Source of the DNA: Avibacterium avium
GTDB lineage: Bacteria > Pseudomonadota > Gammaproteobacteria > Enterobacterales > Pasteurellaceae
Reading direction: 5' to 3'
Length of the DNA: 64,000 nt
Assembly: GCF_900454535.1 (NCBI RefSeq)
Contig: NZ_UGSP01000001.1
Coordinates: 865,501-929,500, forward strand
Shown here: piece by piece, positions 29,704 through 39,881 of the stretch
How positions within the stretch are numbered: the first letter of the stretch is position 1
How the letters are laid out: every line of letters starts with the position of its first letter
Notes under the pieces: model-generated
Database searches by the model: none
The model's input: only the letters and a program-made list of their open reading frames with translations
Told to the model about the DNA's origin: nothing
Translations under genes and position numbers: made by a program

Positions 29704-31167
29704 TTACGCTTTAGCTTGTGCGCGTTTTACTAAAATAACAGAAAGAGTAAACGCAACGGCGAAAGAAATCACCATACCCACGCTGTACATTGCAAGGCTG
29801 TCTGGTTTAATAGACGGAATACCTAAGAACCCTGCTGCGCCAAGTGCTTGCGCTTTCACATTGAAGAACGCAATAAAGGCGCTAGATAAGCCTGAACCGA
29901 TCATTGCTGCTAAGAAAGCTTGGCGATAACGTAAGTTCACCCCGAACATTGCAGGCTCAGTAATCCCTAATAAAGCAGAAATACCTGAAGGAACGGCTAA
30001 GCCGCGTACTTTTGGATCTTTCAATGCAAATGCCACGCCTAAACAAGCCGCACCCTGTGCGATATTTGACATTGCCGCAATTGGGAAGATGAACGTACCG
30101 CCTGATAATGACATATTAGAAAGCAGCTGTGTTTCTACGGCGATAAAGGTTTGGTGCATACCAGTGATAACGATTGGTGCATAGAATGTCCCGAAAATAC
30201 CGCCACCGATAAAGCCGAGTTTGTCATATAACCAAGTTAAACCAATAGTAATTAAATCCCCTGCTTCACGTCCGATTGGCCCAATCACGGTGAAAGCGAG
30301 TAAACCCGCGATAAAGAGCGAGAACATTGGGGTGATCAAGTTGTCTAGGTAAGAGGGCACAAATTTACGGAACGTTTTTTCTAATGTAGCCAGAACCCAA
30401 GCAGAAATTAACGTTGGAATTACTGTGCCTTGGTAGCCCACTTTTTCGATTTCTAAACCGAACACATTCCAGTGCGTGATTTTGCCTTGCGCAGCGGTAA
30501 GGGCATAGTTCCAGCCATCAGCCAATGCAGGGTGAACCAATAACATTCCCAGAGCAGCCCCTAAGAACGGATTTCCGCCAAATTTACGGGTGGCAGAAAA
30601 ACCAAGCAACACAGGCAAGAACACGAATGGCGCGTTGGCAATAGTATTAATAAAATCAACAAGATCAGAAAGATTACTAAAGCGATCGACTACGGAATAA
30701 CCTGTAATTGGCTGGCCAGAATCGCGCAAGGCTTGTGGTACGTCCCAGAAGAAACCTTGTGCGGTAAGCATACTGTGGATACCCATTAATAAACCGCCCG
30801 CCACGATAGCCGGGATAATTGGCACGAAAATATCCGCCAAACCTTTCACCAAGCGCATAATTAGCCCTTGGTTATTTTCTGAAGCTTGTTTTGCCACTTC
30901 ATTTTTGGTCATATCGCCGATGTTAAGCTGTTTCGCCATTTCATCGTGTACTTTATTTACGGTACCTGAACCAAAAATAATTTGATACTGGCCAGAAACT
31001 GCAAATTGACCTTTTACGCCATCAATATTTTCGATAGCTTCTTTGTCAATTTTGCCTTCGTCTTTCACCACAATGCGTAAGCGAGTTGCGCAATGTGCAA
31101 GCGCGCTGATGTTGTCTTTGCCGCCCAGTTTATCAATCACCTGCTTGGCAACATTTGGAAAATTCAT
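29704..31167 (-). CDS. scrA: PTS sucrose-specific EIIBC component
   Basis: Imports and phosphorylates sucrose to sucrose-6-phosphate. The EIIB domain (about residues 1-85) contains the phosphocysteine motif LAHCATRLRIVVKD; the EIIC domain (about 110-480) has around ten helices with LADIFVPIIPAIVAGGLLMG and SGISALLGITEPAMFGVNL. The helix sequence GYSVVDRFSNLSDLVDFI resembles sucrose rather than trehalose permeases; the trehalose alternative is not fully excluded. 487 aa. GAGGAG precedes the ATG. It is separated by 22 kb from scrK-scrB, whose product ScrB needs it. No EIIA domain is fused, so Crr would serve. Confidence 0.85.
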   Translation of the reverse strand: MNFPNVAKQVIDKLGGKDNISALAHCATRLRIVVKDEGKIDKEAIENIDGVKGQFAVSGQYQIIFGSGTVNKVHDEMAKQLNIGDMTKNEVAKQASENNQGLIMRLVKGLADIFVPIIPAIVAGGLLMGIHSMLTAQGFFWDVPQALRDSGQPITGYSVVDRFSNLSDLVDFINTIANAPFVFLPVLLGFSATRKFGGNPFLGAALGMLLVHPALADGWNYALTAAQGKITHWNVFGLEIEKVGYQGTVIPTLISAWVLATLEKTFRKFVPSYLDNLITPMFSLFIAGLLAFTVIGPIGREAGDLITIGLTWLYDKLGFIGGGIFGTFYAPIVITGMHQTFIAVETQLLSNMSLSGGTFIFPIAAMSNIAQGAACLGVAFALKDPKVRGLAVPSGISALLGITEPAMFGVNLRYRQAFLAAMIGSGLSSAFIAFFNVKAQALGAAGFLGIPSIKPDSLAMYSVGMVISFAVAFTLSVILVKRAQAKA

Positions 31168-31258
31168 CGGTGTTCTCCTCTTGTTGATGTCGAATTAAAA
31201 TTGCACAGATTTTAGCTAAAACCTTCAAGCGTGGCTAGTGTAATGTGTAAAAACTTTG

Positions 31259-33133
31259 CTAATGATCAACAGAATTTAGCCAATTTATTAACTTATCTAA
31301 ATCTTTTTGCCAATTTTGCGATAGTTGTTCCAAATAATGGGGGATTTCACTTTCCCAATTTGGGTTTTCGCTATGCTGGGCTTGTTCGGCGATTTGTTGG
31401 ATTCGCTTTAAGCCTACTGAACCTGCCGCACCTTTGATTTTATGAGCAATGTTGCCGACTTCAGTTCTGTGCGTGGGGTGAGTTTGATAAATTTGGTAAG
31501 CCGCCATTAATTCCGCCATATAATCGGGCATTAGCTGTTGGAAAAGTGCGGTGTTATTTTTTACTGTTTTTACGCCTAATAAAGCGACAAATTCGTTGAG
31601 CGTGGCGAAATCTAGTGCTTCATCTTGTTCTATTGCATTTTGTTGTGGTATTGCTTTGGAAGAACTTTCAGCCAGTGGCAGCGCAATCTCATCAGCAAAA
31701 TACTGATAAAGACATTGCGTCAGCGCCTCTAAAGAAAGGGGCTTACGCAGAATATCGTCCATTCCTTGCTGTAAATACTCTTGCTTATCGTGCATTACAT
31801 TGGCAGTGAGCGCAATGAGTGGCGGCAGATAATCATATTCATCATTTTCGTATTTTTGGCGTAAATACTGGGCGATTTGAAAGCCCGACATATCAGGCAG
31901 CTGAATGTCAATGAGCAGCAAGTCATAGCTATTTTGTTCAAATTTTTCAATGGCTTGTTGCCCCGTCATTGCTACATCTACTTCATAACCTAATTTTTCC
32001 AGCACGGATTTCGCCACGATCACATTCACTTCAATATCTTCAATCAGCAAAATACGCAGTTGGCTTGGCAAATGTTGATGATAGGCTAACGGCTTGCTGA
32101 CCGGTTCGGCTTGAATGGTTAAGGTAAAAACGGAGCCTTTTCCCACCGCACTTTGCACGCTGAGATCGCCGCCCATTAAATTGGCAATGGTTTTGGAAAC
32201 CGCCAAGCCAATGCCGCTGCCTGCGTGCTGATATTGATTGGATTGCACGCGGTAATACATCGCAAAAATATTCGCCAGCTCGCTTTCAGCAATGCCAATA
32301 CCTGTATCGGAAATGGCGAAGGCAAATTGTTGCTTGCCAGTTCGGGTAACTTTCAGCTTGATCACGCCTTTTGGGGTGAATTTCACCGCATTATTAATTA
32401 AATTCCATAAAATTTGGCTTAATCTGGCGCTATCTAGCATCAGCCATTGCGGTAAATCAGGTTCGTATTCCAGTTCAAATTTGAGCTGATTTTGCTCCGC
32501 CATTAAGGTAGCAAAATTGGCAATATCATTAAGAAAGGCATAAAAATCCGTTTCTTTGCAGTTTAACTCAATTTTGTGCGCATCAATTTTTTCTAAATCA
32601 ATAATATCGCTAAAAATATGCCCTAAAGACACCGCACTCATATTAATGGTTTTCAGATAATTGCGTTGTTCTTGGTTTAATTTGCCATCAAGTAAAATAC
32701 GGCTTAAGCCAATAATGCCGTTCAGCGGTGTGCGTAATTCGTGGCTAATGGTGGTCATCAAGGCGGTTTTGTTACGGCTGTTTTGCTCTAAATCATTTAA
32801 TGCCACAGAAAGTTTTTTTTCTGCCACCATTCTTTCCGATACTTCACGGCGTAAATTTTCCACTAATTTGGCTAATTCAAGGCGAGATTTTTCCAGTTTT
32901 TCCACTAAAAGGGTGAAGAAATAGATTACAAAGGGGGCGGAAATCAAGCCAAACACCACGGAACGCACCACGTCCGTCCAATAAACCGTTCCCACCACAC
33001 AAAGGCTGAACAACACTTGTGTGCATAAAGCCAGCACCGCCAGTGCTAAGACGCCAAGTATAGAAAATCGCACGCGTCCAAGGCGGATTACCCAATCCAC
33101 ATAACGTTGTGCAAAGTGTTTGATATTTCTCAT
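31259..33133 (-). CDS. arcB: Aerobic respiration control hybrid sensor kinase ArcB (short form)
   Basis: Tripartite hybrid kinase that phosphorylates ArcA under reducing conditions. Two N-terminal helices (about 22-43 and 56-75) and a short coiled coil lead to the H-box ISHELRTPLNG with His131. Then come the N/G boxes, a receiver domain (LLIEDIEVN, LLLIDIQLPDMSG) and a C-terminal HPt (AHKIKGAAGSVG). The 624-aa chain lacks the PAS region present in E. coli ArcB (778 aa), as in Haemophilus. I placed the start at 33133 (MRNIKHFAQRYVDW), matching the family; ten upstream codons are open. Confidence 0.93.
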   Translation of the reverse strand: MRNIKHFAQRYVDWVIRLGRVRFSILGVLALAVLALCTQVLFSLCVVGTVYWTDVVRSVVFGLISAPFVIYFFTLLVEKLEKSRLELAKLVENLRREVSERMVAEKKLSVALNDLEQNSRNKTALMTTISHELRTPLNGIIGLSRILLDGKLNQEQRNYLKTINMSAVSLGHIFSDIIDLEKIDAHKIELNCKETDFYAFLNDIANFATLMAEQNQLKFELEYEPDLPQWLMLDSARLSQILWNLINNAVKFTPKGVIKLKVTRTGKQQFAFAISDTGIGIAESELANIFAMYYRVQSNQYQHAGSGIGLAVSKTIANLMGGDLSVQSAVGKGSVFTLTIQAEPVSKPLAYHQHLPSQLRILLIEDIEVNVIVAKSVLEKLGYEVDVAMTGQQAIEKFEQNSYDLLLIDIQLPDMSGFQIAQYLRQKYENDEYDYLPPLIALTANVMHDKQEYLQQGMDDILRKPLSLEALTQCLYQYFADEIALPLAESSSKAIPQQNAIEQDEALDFATLNEFVALLGVKTVKNNTALFQQLMPDYMAELMAAYQIYQTHPTHRTEVGNIAHKIKGAAGSVGLKRIQQIAEQAQHSENPNWESEIPHYLEQLSQNWQKDLDKLINWLNSVDH

Positions 33134-33205
33134 TTTACAACCTTGATTTAGCCAAATAGACAATGGCGTTATGATAACAACAACGCATAAAAAAAGAGAT
33201 AAAAA

Positions 33206-33231
33206 TTTGCCCTAGGCAAGGCTAGGGCAAA
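33206..33231 (-). terminator. Intrinsic terminator of infA
   Basis: TTTGCCCTAG (33206-33215) and CTAGGGCAAA (33222-33231) form a 10-bp stem with a 6-nt loop. Read leftward it runs into TTTTT. Confidence 0.8.
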
Positions 33232-33265
33232 ATTTGAATAGGTAAGAAGAAAAATGATGCGATAA

Positions 33266-33502
<237 letters not shown>

Positions 33503-33663
33503 TTAATAAATAAGTCAAAAAACGGGCGAATTATACTCTCATCAATCGCATTCACCAAGTTTTTTCTAGAAATTTAGTCTAATGGGCAAAATTTAATAAA
33601 TTGTGGTAAAATCCGCCGCCGTGAAATTCACTTCATTTTTTATCTTCAACTAAGGAAATGTTT

Positions 33664-34212
33664 ATGAGTATTGCCTCGCCACAAGCGGTGCTAGATTTTT
33701 GGTTTAGCGAAGAAAATCAGCCGTTCTGGTTTGTTAAAAGTGATGAATTTGATGACAAAATTCGCGAAAAATTTGACCGCACTTTACAAGCCGCTGCGCA
33801 AGGTGAATGCGCCAACTGGCGTGAAACTATTGAAGGACGCTTGGCGGAAATCATCGTGTTAGATCAATTCTCGCGTAATTTATATCGCAGCACCCCAGCA
33901 GCCTTTGCGCAGGATTCAATGGCATTAGTGTTGGCTCAAGAAGCCATTAAACAGCCTGATTTTGCGAACCTGCCGACCTTATGGCGTAAATTTATGATTA
34001 TGCCTTATATGCACAGTGAATCAGCGCTGATTCATCAGCAAGCGGTGGAATTATTTAGCGCACTCAATGATGATTACACCTTAGATTTTGAACTGCGCCA
34101 TAAAGCGATTATTGATAAATTCAATCGTTATCCGCATCGTAATGCAATTTTAAATCGCACCTCAACCGCGGAAGAAATCGAATTTTTAAACCAGCCTAAT
34201 TCTTCTTTTTAA
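33664..34212 (+). CDS. DUF924 family protein
   Basis: A 182-aa cytoplasmic protein of the DUF924 (TPR-like, YnfA-unrelated) family. Landmarks are VLDFWFSEENQPFWF, EIIVLDQFSRNLYR and FMIMPYMHSE. All-helical; the function is unknown. I prefer the ATG at 33664, with AAGGAA about 7 nt upstream, over the ATG at 33658 that touches that site. It is followed 13 bp later by ltrA, probably co-transcribed. Confidence 0.85.
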   Translation: MSIASPQAVLDFWFSEENQPFWFVKSDEFDDKIREKFDRTLQAAAQGECANWRETIEGRLAEIIVLDQFSRNLYRSTPAAFAQDSMALVLAQEAIKQPDFANLPTLWRKFMIMPYMHSESALIHQQAVELFSALNDDYTLDFELRHKAIIDKFNRYPHRNAILNRTSTAEEIEFLNQPNSSF

Positions 34213-34225
34213 TTCGGAGTATTGA

Positions 34226-35434
34226 ATGATTCATAAATTAATGAAAGCCCGTGATCACCACGAAGCCCATCGTGTTGCCACCACATTAGAGCTTTATTTT
34301 GATTTAGTTTTCGTGATTGCCATTGCGGCGACTGCAAGCGGCTTGCATCACGCCCTTGCGGCGCATCATTTCAGTGAAGGCTTAATCCATTTTGCCACCT
34401 CGTTTTTCTGCGTGTGGTGGGCGTGGATGAACTTTACTTGGTTTGCCTCTGCTTACGATAATGATGATTTTACCTACCGCATCGTTACTATGGTGCAAAT
34501 GTTCGGTGCGATTATTTTAGCCATCGGCATTAATAACGTGTTTGAACATAACGATTATGTGATGATTTTGATCGGCTACATCGTAATGCGTGTGGCAATG
34601 GCATATCAATGGTTTCGTGCTGCAAAAGGCGATCCAGAGCGTCGCACCACCTGCTTACGTTATGCTTTCGGGATTATTTTTGCACAAATTTGTTGGACTA
34701 TTGTGGCATTAAAATTCCCTTATTTATTCAACACCTTATTCCCATTCTTAGCCTTGCTTGAGCTTTCTGTGCCGGCCTGGGCGGAAAGCGCCAACAAAAC
34801 CCCTTGGCACCCACATCACATTTCAGAGCGTTACGGCTTATTAGTGATTATCGTTTTGGGCGAAGGCATTTTAGGCGCAACTAACGCCATCACACCATTA
34901 TTCCACAGTAATGAAGCAATGCTCACCGAAGCATTCCCATTAGGCTTAGGGATTTCAGCGTTAATGTTCTCTCTTTGGTGGCTTTATTTCAAAATGCCTT
35001 GGGGCGAATTTTTACACAGTGATCGCACGTTAAATAATGCCTTAGTCTATGGCTACGGACATTTATTGATTTTTATCGCGCTTACCGCTTTAGGTTCTGG
35101 ATTAGGATTGTTAGCCGATTCCGTGAAAGAATTTGGCACAATGGCGGAAGTGGTGGAACACGCAAGTTCAAATGCACATTCTGTTTCGCCTTTATTTGCA
35201 ATGACCGTGTTAAGCATTTGCTCGGCGGTTTATCTCATTGCCTTAGCATTCTTGCGTTGGTACTTAGACAAAGACACCAATTACAGCGTGATCGGTTTTG
35301 TGCTTGCTATCGCTGCGACTTTCCTTGGCGTGCTATGTGTGTATTTAGGAATGCCGTTGCAATGGTCAATTTGGTTCACCGTGATTGCACCAATTGCAAT
35401 GATATCATTCTATAAAACGAAACCGATTGGTTAA
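34226..35434 (+). CDS. ltrA: Low temperature requirement protein A (LtrA family)
   Basis: Polytopic inner-membrane protein of 402 aa with about 11-12 helices. The LtrA family signature ELYFDLVFVIAI is near residue 22, followed by FCVWWAWMNFTWFAS and ERYGLLVIIVLGEG. The family was named from a Listeria cold-growth locus; the molecular role is unknown. It follows the DUF924 gene and is followed by a hairpin. Confidence 0.88.
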   Translation: MIHKLMKARDHHEAHRVATTLELYFDLVFVIAIAATASGLHHALAAHHFSEGLIHFATSFFCVWWAWMNFTWFASAYDNDDFTYRIVTMVQMFGAIILAIGINNVFEHNDYVMILIGYIVMRVAMAYQWFRAAKGDPERRTTCLRYAFGIIFAQICWTIVALKFPYLFNTLFPFLALLELSVPAWAESANKTPWHPHHISERYGLLVIIVLGEGILGATNAITPLFHSNEAMLTEAFPLGLGISALMFSLWWLYFKMPWGEFLHSDRTLNNALVYGYGHLLIFIALTALGSGLGLLADSVKEFGTMAEVVEHASSNAHSVSPLFAMTVLSICSAVYLIALAFLRWYLDKDTNYSVIGFVLAIAATFLGVLCVYLGMPLQWSIWFTVIAPIAMISFYKTKPIG

Positions 35435-35449
35435 GTTTCATTGACCTTT

Positions 35450-35476
35450 CCCCTAGCCGAAAAAATGGGCTAGGGG
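35450..35476 (+). terminator. Stem-loop after ltrA (probable terminator)
   Basis: CCCCTAGCC (35450-35458) pairs perfectly with GGCTAGGGG (35468-35476). The downstream T-run is interrupted (AGATTTAACATTTT), so termination may be partial. Confidence 0.5.
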
Positions 35477-35548
35477 AGATTTAACATTTTGATTTTTCTC
35501 ACTCTTGTATTAGGATAACTAAACCTAATCTAAATAAGGAAGAGCATT

Positions 35549-36856
35549 ATGTTAATTCACCTTTCAACACAACCTGCCAGCCCAGTTTGGGGCGAAAATG
35601 CGTTATTGAGTTTTGCAAATGACGAAGGCACGGTTCACCTTAAACAAAATTCCACAAATTCCAACCGCACTTTAATTCAAGAAGCCGCGCGCAAATTGCG
35701 TAATCAAGGCATTAAAGAGGTGGAATTAGTGGGCGAAAATTGGGATTTAGAAAACTGTTGGGCGTTTTATCAAGGTTTTTATTCTGCAAAACAGGATTAT
35801 GCCATTGAGTTTCCTCATTTAGATGACGAGCCGCAAGCGGAGCTATTTGCCCGCATTCAGTGCGGTGATTTTGTTAGAGAAATCATTAATTTACCTTCCG
35901 ATGTTATCACACCACAAAAATTAGCTGAGCGTGCTGCGCAATTTATTGCCGAGCTTGCAGCAGAATACGCCAATGAAAGTGCGGTGAATTTTGAGATTAT
36001 TTCTGGCGAAGCCTTATTAGAGAAAAATTATCAAGGCATTTGGAATGTGGGCAAAGCCTCCAACCATAAGCCAGCAATGCTGCAATTAGACTTCAACCCA
36101 AGCCAAGATCCAAACGCCCCTGTTTTAGCTTGCCTAGTGGGCAAAGGGATCACTTTTGACAGTGGTGGTTATAGCTTAAAGCCAAGTGATTCAATGTCCA
36201 CAATGCGCACTGATATGGGGGGGGCAGCCTTAGTTACTGGCGCATTAGGTATGGCGATTGCAGGCGGCTTAAACCAGCGCGTGAAACTTTATCTCTGCTG
36301 CGCGGAAAATATGGTAAGCGCTGAAGCAATGAAATTGGGCGATATTATCACTTATCGCAATGGCGTAACCGCTGAAGTGTTGAATACCGATGCCGAAGGG
36401 CGTTTAGTGCTAGCTGATGGCTTAATTGAAGCGGATAAACAAAATCCACAATTTATTATTGATTGTGCCACCTTAACGGGCGCGGCAAAAATAGCGGTGG
36501 GCAATGATTATCACAGCGTGCTTTCAATGGATAACGAACTCGTTGCAAGCCTATTTAACGCTGCACAAACGGCTAATGAGCCTTTCTGGCGTTTGCCATT
36601 TGAAGAATTTCACCGCGCACAGATCAGCTCTCAATTTGCCCAAATTGCCAATATTGGCACAGTGCCAGTGGGCGCGGGCGCAAGTACTGCAACAGCATTT
36701 TTATCTTACTTCGTGAAAAATTACCAACACCATTGGCTGCATATTGATTGCTCGGCGACTTATCGTAAATCAGCCAGTGATTTATGGGCAACAGGCGCAA
36801 CAGGCATTGGCGTGCAGACCTTGGCGCATCTTTTACTCAACCAAGCAAATTCATAG
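35549..36856 (+). CDS. pepB: Peptidase B (leucyl aminopeptidase family M17)
   Basis: Cytosolic aminopeptidase with two metal ions. The C-terminal catalytic domain shows [19 protein letters not shown], the family signature [14 protein letters not shown] and [15 protein letters not shown]. 435 aa matches PepB rather than the longer PepA. The N-terminal about 170 residues form the less conserved domain. It lies 9 bp upstream of ndk, probably co-transcribed. Confidence 0.93.
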   Translation: MLIHLSTQPASPVWGENALLSFANDEGTVHLKQNSTNSNRTLIQEAARKLRNQGIKEVELVGENWDLENCWAFYQGFYSAKQDYAIEFPHLDDEPQAELFARIQCGDFVREIINLPSDVITPQKLAERAAQFIAELAAEYANESAVNFEIISGEALLEKNYQGIWNVGKASNHKPAMLQLDFNPSQDPNAPVLACLVGKGITFDSGGYSLKPSDSMSTMRTDMGGAALVTGALGMAIAGGLNQRVKLYLCCAENMVSAEAMKLGDIITYRNGVTAEVLNTDAEGRLVLADGLIEADKQNPQFIIDCATLTGAAKIAVGNDYHSVLSMDNELVASLFNAAQTANEPFWRLPFEEFHRAQISSQFAQIANIGTVPVGAGASTATAFLSYFVKNYQHHWLHIDCSATYRKSASDLWATGATGIGVQTLAHLLLNQANS

Positions 36857-36865
36857 GAGGAAAGC

Positions 36866-37291
36866 GTGGAACGGACATTATCCATTATTAAACCTGATGC
36901 GGTAGAGCGTAATTTAATTGGCAAAATTCTCAACCGCTTAGAAAGTGAAGGGTTTCGCATCATCGCAATGAAAATGGTGCATTTAACACAAACACAAGCA
37001 GAAGGGTTTTATGCGGAACATCAAGGAAAGCCATTTTTTGATGATTTGGTGAAATATATGACTTCCGCACCAGTGGTGGTTTCTGTGCTAGAAAAAGAAA
37101 ATGCGATAAAAAACTACCGCACTTTAATGGGCAAAACCAACCCAGAAGAAGCCGATGAAGGCACATTGCGCAAAGAATTTGCTTTAAGCAAAACACAAAA
37201 CTGTGTTCACGGCTCTGATAGCCCTGAAAGCGCCGCCCGTGAAATTGCCTATTTCTTTGCAGATTCGGAAATTTGCCCACGAGCAGAATAA
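36866..37291 (+). CDS. ndk: Nucleoside diphosphate kinase
   Basis: Transfers the gamma phosphate between nucleoside triphosphates and diphosphates via a phosphohistidine. The N-terminus [15 protein letters not shown] and the active-site motif [12 protein letters not shown] (the His) are diagnostic. 141 aa is normal. AGGAGG stands before the ATG. Its original terminator about 40 bp downstream is split by an IS. Confidence 0.96.
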   Translation: MERTLSIIKPDAVERNLIGKILNRLESEGFRIIAMKMVHLTQTQAEGFYAEHQGKPFFDDLVKYMTSAPVVVSVLEKENAIKNYRTLMGKTNPEEADEGTLRKEFALSKTQNCVHGSDSPESAAREIAYFFADSEICPRAE

Positions 37292-37400
37292 TATTGTGCT
37301 TTTATACAAGCACAAGAGCGATAAAAACAAAAGAGCCAATAAATGATCTGCACCCCAAAAGTTGGACTAAACAACCAATTGATTAAGGTGCAGATTTTTT

Positions 37401-37910
37401 ATGACTAAATATACTCAACGTTTCAAACAACAAGTGCTCGACTTTTATCATCAAAATGGAAAAAACCGTTCGCTTACTCGCCAGTATTTTCAGCTTCCCC
37501 AAAGCACGTTAGCACGTTGGATTGCGAAATTTAATCATAATGGAATCAATGGATTAGCTGTGTTAGGTAAAAAACGATATTATTCTGTTGAGTTTAAATT
37601 AAAGGTTATTCAAGCTATCAAAAAAGGCCAGTGCTCCGCTGAGGCCGCCTGTTTTCGCTTTGATATCCCCAGTTCAGGGATAATTAGTCAATGGTTGCAA
37701 CGCTTTGAAAAACAAGGTATAGATGGGTTATTACTCAAACCTAAAGGTCGTCCAAGTATGAAACTCAACTCACCTAAAATGCCACCAACGCCCAAAACAG
37801 AAGAAGAACGCTTGCGTTACCGAATTTTGGAATTAGAAGCGGAGAATGCAATGCTAAAAAAGTTGCAGGAACTCAACCAACAAAAAATGCAGAAAAAGCC
37901 GCCATCGTAA
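37401..37910 (+). CDS. IS3-family transposase OrfA
   Basis: Helix-turn-helix protein of 169 aa that recognises the IS ends. It has two HTH segments ([20 protein letters not shown] and [20 protein letters not shown]) and a C-terminal leucine-zipper-like helix ([20 protein letters not shown]) used for multimerisation. Near its end, A AAA AAG at 37856-37862 permits a -1 shift into orfB to make the OrfAB transposase. Confidence 0.9.
   Translation: MTKYTQRFKQQVLDFYHQNGKNRSLTRQYFQLPQSTLARWIAKFNHNGINGLAVLGKKRYYSVEFKLKVIQAIKKGQCSAEAACFRFDIPSSGIISQWLQRFEKQGIDGLLLKPKGRPSMKLNSPKMPPTPKTEEERLRYRILELEAENAMLKKLQELNQQKMQKKPPS
37856..37862 (+). promoter_or_regulatory. Programmed -1 frameshift heptamer
   Basis: A AAA AAG in the orfA frame (codons CTA AAA AAG). 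The -1 frame from here is open without stops into orfB, giving the OrfAB fusion typical of IS3-family elements. Confidence 0.8.
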
Positions 37911-37933
37911 ATGCCTTACGCTCGCGTTTCCCG

Positions 37934-38728
37934 TTGGAATTGTTACTCAGGCTAATCGGATTGGCACGCAGTTCGTTCTTTTATCATCTCAAGCCAAAGT
38001 CGGATAAAAATGTAGCGATTTCACAGAAAATAGAGGAAATTTATCGCAAAAATGACGAAAATTATGGTTATCGTCGAATTACCTTGGAATTAAGGAAATA
38101 CTTAATTATTAACCACAAAAGGGTGCAAGCGATAATGCAACGTTTGGGGTTAAAAGGAAAAAGTAAGCAGAAAAAATATCGTTCTTACCAAGGCAAAGTG
38201 GGACACATTGCCGATAATCTGTTGCAACGGGATTTTACGGCAACGATGCCGAATGAGAAGTGGGTAACGGATATCACCGAGTTCAAATGTGCGGAAGGCA
38301 AAGTGTATTTATCACCAATTAAAGACTTGTTTAATAACGAAATTATTGCTTATGATGTGGCGAGAAGTCCGAATTTTGAGCAGATAACCAGAATGTTGAC
38401 CCAGGCGGTGAACCGATTAGCGGGGGGAAAACCGATACTGCATTCCGACCAAGGGTGGCAGTATCAAATGATGGGTTATCGGGAGATATTGAAAAAACAC
38501 GGTATTACGCAAAGTATGTCGAGAAAAGGCAATTGCCTTGATAATGGTGCGATGGAAAGCTTTTTCGGGCGATTGAAGACGGAATGTTACTTTGGCAAGC
38601 GGTTTGAAACCTTTGAACAGCTTGAAAAAGTGATTCACGAGTACATTCATTACTACAATAATGAGCGTATTCAAGTGAAGCTCAAAGGACTAAGCCCTGT
38701 GGAATACAGAACTCAGTCCTTGAATTAA
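37934..38728 (+). CDS. IS3-family transposase OrfB (DDE integrase domain)
   Basis: Catalytic part of the transposase, 264 aa from the first possible start but probably made mainly as OrfAB. An HTH_21 segment ([20 protein letters not shown]) precedes the integrase core, with DDE residues in [15 protein letters not shown] and [11 protein letters not shown]. No internal stops, so it appears intact. Confidence 0.9.
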   Translation: MELLLRLIGLARSSFFYHLKPKSDKNVAISQKIEEIYRKNDENYGYRRITLELRKYLIINHKRVQAIMQRLGLKGKSKQKKYRSYQGKVGHIADNLLQRDFTATMPNEKWVTDITEFKCAEGKVYLSPIKDLFNNEIIAYDVARSPNFEQITRMLTQAVNRLAGGKPILHSDQGWQYQMMGYREILKKHGITQSMSRKGNCLDNGAMESFFGRLKTECYFGKRFETFEQLEKVIHEYIHYYNNERIQVKLKGLSPVEYRTQSLN

Positions 38729-38801
38729 ATTAGAATATAGTCTAACTTTTTGGGGGCAGATCAAAAATTGGCTCTTTTTTATGCTTATGAAAAATAGCAA
38801 A

Positions 38802-39767
38802 TTAATCCAAACGCGCTGCCATTTTGAGCCAGTCGGCTTTAAATTCACGGCGCATATTGTTGATTGCGTCAATAATATCGTGGTGAACAAGGTGTTCGTT
38901 TTGGATTCCCACGCAGTAACCGCCTTTGCCTTGTAAAAGCAGATCTACCGCATAAACGCCCATACGAGAAGCTAAAATACGGTCAAAGGCGCAAGGTGTA
39001 CCACCACGTTGGATGTGACCTAAAATGGTTGCGCGAGTTTCGTGTTTTACACGGGCTTCAATTTCTTTGGCTAACTCATTCACATCACAAATATGCTCTG
39101 TCATTGCAATGATTGCGTGGCGTTTACCTCTCAAAATACTACGTTCGATTTGTTGAATTAATGCTTCGCGGTCAAATTCTACTTCAGACGCAACAATGTA
39201 TTCACAGCCGCCTGCAATCCCCGCAGAAATAGTTAAGTCACTACAATGTCTGCCCATTAATTCCACGATTGAAATACGTTGGTGCGAACTTGAGGTATCA
39301 CGCAAACGGTCAATAGCCGTTACCGCCGTTTCTAATGCGGTTTGATAGCCGATGGTGTAGTCTGTTCCTGCTACATCGTTATCAATCGTGCCGGGGATAC
39401 CCACACAAGGGAAGCCATGTTCTTCGGTAAGCAATTTTGCCCCCATATAAGAACCGTCTCCGCCGATAACAACGAGCGCATCAATACCGTGGGAACGTAA
39501 AATTTCCGCACATTTTGCCCGCACTTCTGGGTTTTTAAATTCTGGGAAACGTGCTGAACCAAGGAATGTTCCGCCGCGGTTAATAATATCTGATACGCTA
39601 TAACGTGTTAATTGTTTGATTTTATTGTGATAAAGTCCGTGATAACCATCATAGATACCATAAACTTCTAAGCCTTCGCCTAAGGCTGAACGAACCACGC
39701 CACGGATCGCAGCATTCATTCCAGGGGCGTCCCCACCACTTGTTAATACGGCAATTTTTTTAATCAT
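38802..39767 (-). CDS. pfkA: 6-phosphofructokinase
   Basis: ATP-dependent committing step of glycolysis. Motifs are [25 protein letters not shown], the catalytic [20 protein letters not shown] and the effector/substrate segment [14 protein letters not shown]. 321 aa is as in E. coli PfkA. It is monocistronic. Its terminator downstream is interrupted by the IS, which may extend its mRNA into the element. Confidence 0.97.
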   Translation of the reverse strand: MIKKIAVLTSGGDAPGMNAAIRGVVRSALGEGLEVYGIYDGYHGLYHNKIKQLTRYSVSDIINRGGTFLGSARFPEFKNPEVRAKCAEILRSHGIDALVVIGGDGSYMGAKLLTEEHGFPCVGIPGTIDNDVAGTDYTIGYQTALETAVTAIDRLRDTSSSHQRISIVELMGRHCSDLTISAGIAGGCEYIVASEVEFDREALIQQIERSILRGKRHAIIAMTEHICDVNELAKEIEARVKHETRATILGHIQRGGTPCAFDRILASRMGVYAVDLLLQGKGGYCVGIQNEHLVHHDIIDAINNMRREFKADWLKMAARLD

Positions 39768-39881
39768 AATCGTTAATACCTTTATTCAAAGTTAATAATA
39801 TAAAAACTGTGCGTAGCTTACACTATTCGCAAAACCTGCTCTAGAAAAATTTTGTGAATCCTATCACATTTTGATTTAAGT

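Larger units (their letters stand above)
37344..38763 (+). mobile_element. Complete IS3-family (IS150-like) insertion sequence
   Basis: 1420 bp with imperfect terminal inverted repeats beginning TGATCTGCACCCCAAAAGTT at the left and TGATCTGCCCCCAAAAAGTT at the right (read inward). It is flanked by 3-bp AAA direct repeats. It encodes orfA and orfB in a -1 relation with a canonical frameshift heptamer and an intact DDE catalytic triad, so it looks functional. Its left end also forms an internal hairpin (GATCTGCACC with GGTGCAGATT), probably shielding the transposase from outside transcription. Confidence 0.9.
37330..38777. other. ndk/pfkA bidirectional terminator split by an insertion sequence
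   Basis: The left arm AAAGAGCCAAT ends at 37340 and the right arm ATTGGCTCTTTTTT begins at 38767. Removing the IS and one AAA restores a perfect hairpin with a 3-nt AAA loop, serving ndk from one side and pfkA from the other. The IS sits exactly in the loop, flanked by AAA (37341-37343 and 38764-38766). Confidence 0.85.
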
